Positions 6,158-7,131 of a stretch of DNA of 7,131 bases are shown in pieces. The notes under the pieces were generated by a model. The model did not search any database. It was not told where the DNA came from and worked only from the letters and a program-made list of their open reading frames with translations. Source of the DNA: Holosporaceae bacterium (lineage in GTDB: Bacteria; Pseudomonadota; Alphaproteobacteria; UBA3830); the NCBI GenBank assembly GCA_031258475.1, contig JAIRMS010000039.1, positions 1 to 7,131 of the forward strand, in the 5' to 3' direction. Each line of letters begins with the position of its first letter. Position 1 is the first letter of the stretch. The position numbers and the translations under genes were made by a program.

Positions 6158-6206
6158 CAGGCTCATAACCTGAAGGTCGAAGGTTCAAATCCTCCTCCCG
6201 CAACCA
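6158..6206 (+). other. tRNA-fMet(CAT) 3' half, integrase attachment site
   Basis: The segment has the anticodon stem and loop CAGG-CTCATAA-CCTG with CAT at 6164-6166, then the variable region AGGTC, the T arm GAAGG-TTCAAAT-CCTCC, the acceptor strand TCCCGCA, A73 and an encoded CCA at 6204-6206. These features fit alphaproteobacterial initiator tRNA. The D arm and the 5' acceptor strand are absent: the preceding bases are not tRNA-like. The T stem has one mispair, so this copy is not a working tRNA. A 3' half starting at the anticodon stem is the typical remnant left when an element integrates into a tRNA gene. Because the half lies to the right, the element should extend leftward, with an intact tRNA-fMet at its far end, outside this window. 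Confidence 0.8.
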
Positions 6207-6395
6207 GCTAAAACTCCAGCGAAAAATGACGATTCAAACTTCTCGAAAAATCTGTATAACTGCGATTTTGTATAACCCATGTATAATCAGCAAAAAGGAG
6301 GAACACCAAATAGCATTTAAACTTTCCGAGTAAAACGCGACGTATATTCTCGCCGCGCCTCACTTCATCAAAAGTTATACAAACCGTATTCTTCT

Positions 6396-6493
6396 TCATT
6401 TTTGCAGTAGAATGTCATTTTTTACGCGTCGTGGTGCGCCTCTGGTTTCTTCCACTTGCTCCTGTTTCTCAATTCTCGAGGCAAGCCATTGAA
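6396..6493 (-). pseudogene. C-terminal piece of an unknown reading frame cut by an IS
   Basis: On the minus strand an open frame enters from the IS5 terminal repeat and reads IQWLASRIEKQEQVEETRGA, then PRRVKNDILLQK, and a TGA at 6396-6398. It has the charged, helical look of a protein tail but no start codon of its own, which fits a gene whose front part was separated by the insertion beginning near 6494. I do not recognise the protein, and such a short frame could be chance. Confidence 0.25.
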
Positions 6494-7131
6494 TAGGTTC
6501 TGTTAGCGAGTCGCACGGGCTGTCAAATAAGAATGCTTCCTGAAAAATACGGCGATTGTTTTTCCATCTACCAAAGATTTCTAAGGCGGAATCTGGGAAT
6601 CATTATTTGAATACTTTCAAGAAATTGACGACGAGTGGTTTATGATCGACGGCTCAATTATTCGGGCAAATCAGTGTGCCGCAGGCCATAGCAAGGGATC
6701 GAGCGAAGATCTCGGCCGCAGCTGCGGAGGACTTTCCACCAAAATTCATGCACGATGCTCTCGGAAATCCAGTAAAATTCGTTCTGAGTCCTGGAAATGA
6801 GCATGATATAACGCGGGCTGAAGAACTTACCGAAGATCTTGAAAACACAAAAATTCTGGGAGATAAAGGCTACGATTCTCAACAATTTATTGACTTTTTG
6901 GAGAAAAGCAACTGCGAAGCGGTGATCCCTTCACGCTCAAATTGCAAGAAAAAACGAGAAATCGACAAACATCTCTACAAGGAACGACATTTGGTCGAAA
7001 ACTTCTTCAGTAAGATAAAACACTTTCGGAGAGCCTTTTCCAGATTCTGCAAAACTTCCTCCTCATTTTTGTCTTTCTTGCATTTTACCGGAACACTGAT
7101 ATGGCTCAGATAATTTCGCTAACAGAACCTA
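6494..7131 (+). mobile_element. Decayed IS5-family insertion sequence
   Basis: The element is bounded by TAGGTTCTGTTAGCGA at 6494-6509 and its exact reverse complement at 7116-7131, a 16-base perfect terminal inverted repeat. The right end is the last base of the window, so any target duplication cannot be checked. At about 640 bases it is shorter than the 800 or more usual for the IS427/IS1031 group of IS5, because the front of the transposase gene has been deleted. A second remnant with the same right end is at 1252-1432, in the same orientation. Confidence 0.85.
6530..7113 (+). pseudogene. IS5-family transposase, deleted and frameshifted
   Basis: The family sequence is spread over three frames. 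Frame one (6530-6586) has MLPEKYGDCFSIYQRFLR, the region that normally begins near residue 50, so the N-terminal helix-turn-helix part is gone. Frame two (about 6588-6753) has GIWESLFEYFQEIDDEWFMI and then DGSIIRANQCAAG, with the first catalytic Asp codon at 6648-6650. A small deletion near 6752 shifts into frame three, which reads DALGNPVKFVLSPGNEHDIT, then ILGDKGYDSQQF with the second Asp, YKERHLVENFFSKIKHFRR with the catalytic Glu, and ends LSFLHFTGTLIWLR with TAA at 7111-7113. All three DDE residues are present in the DNA, but the gene cannot give a full protein without two frame corrections and the lost front. IS427-group elements can use programmed frameshifting, yet the positions here look like simple decay. 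Confidence 0.85.

Noticed and set aside
6158..6206. A complete, functional tRNA gene
   Set aside because: The 5' acceptor strand and D arm are not present in the preceding bases and the T stem has a mispair, so only a 3' half exists.
6208..6399. Minus-strand 63-codon open frame right of the tRNA half
   Set aside because: It has no ribosome site or recognisable features, and its start overlaps the stop of the unknown reading-frame tail. It is not supported as a gene.
1..7131. CRISPR array
   Set aside because: I saw no regularly spaced direct repeats of the right size and no cas gene.

Overview
The window looks like an accessory, mobile-element-rich part of the genome of a bacterium, most likely an alphaproteobacterium that lives inside host cells (Holosporales or Rickettsiales type). 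The pointers are an initiator-tRNA 3' half with alphaproteobacterial features, many decayed insertion sequences of several families, AT-rich intergenic DNA, and two Sec-signal proteins unlike housekeeping genes. The lineage is an inference. Only three genes look intact: a two-gene operon for exported proteins (1541-2908, + strand) and a tyrosine integrase (4749-5951, - strand).

Layout. 1-101 is homopolymer-rich DNA that may be assembly noise. 98-1015 (-) is a frameshifted, internally deleted rve/IS481-like transposase with its ribosome site and a palindromic upstream region. 1101-1143 is a long imperfect hairpin that runs into an 84-base repeat (copy A, 1132-1215). 1252-1432 is the 3' tail and terminal repeat of an IS5-family element. 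1541-2908 is the exported-protein operon. 2909-3051 carries domains V and VI of a group II intron (+). 3066-3999 (-) is a mosaic of an IS256-family C-terminus, a broken IS30-family transposase and the N-terminus of a group II intron reverse transcriptase. 4000-4492 (-) is the 5' RNA part of that intron, inserted in the second copy of the repeat (copy B, 4493-4577). The integrase follows, then a 3' half of tRNA-fMet (6158-6206) that serves as an attachment site. A small broken reading frame (6396-6493) and a decayed IS5-family element with both terminal repeats (6494-7131) close the window.

The most interesting content is the 327-residue exported protein. Its His-Ser-Glu ... Cys-x-x-Cys pattern sits where the deaminase fold places its zinc ligands and catalytic glutamate, so it may be an exported deaminase-like effector or toxin. 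It is translated just after a very acidic exported protein of 126 residues with no family I recognise. The integrase and the tRNA half suggest that this segment lies in an integrative element whose right end is near 6206. Insertion sequences and a group II intron later invaded and broke it up.

A second layer of structure is the intron. Its 5' part and a domain V/VI 3' end lie in opposite orientations about 0.7 kb apart. The 5' splice site shows a 7-base match between the exon and a candidate EBS1, and the bases after domain VI resemble the sequence next to repeat copy A. This suggests one intron insertion later split by rearrangement.
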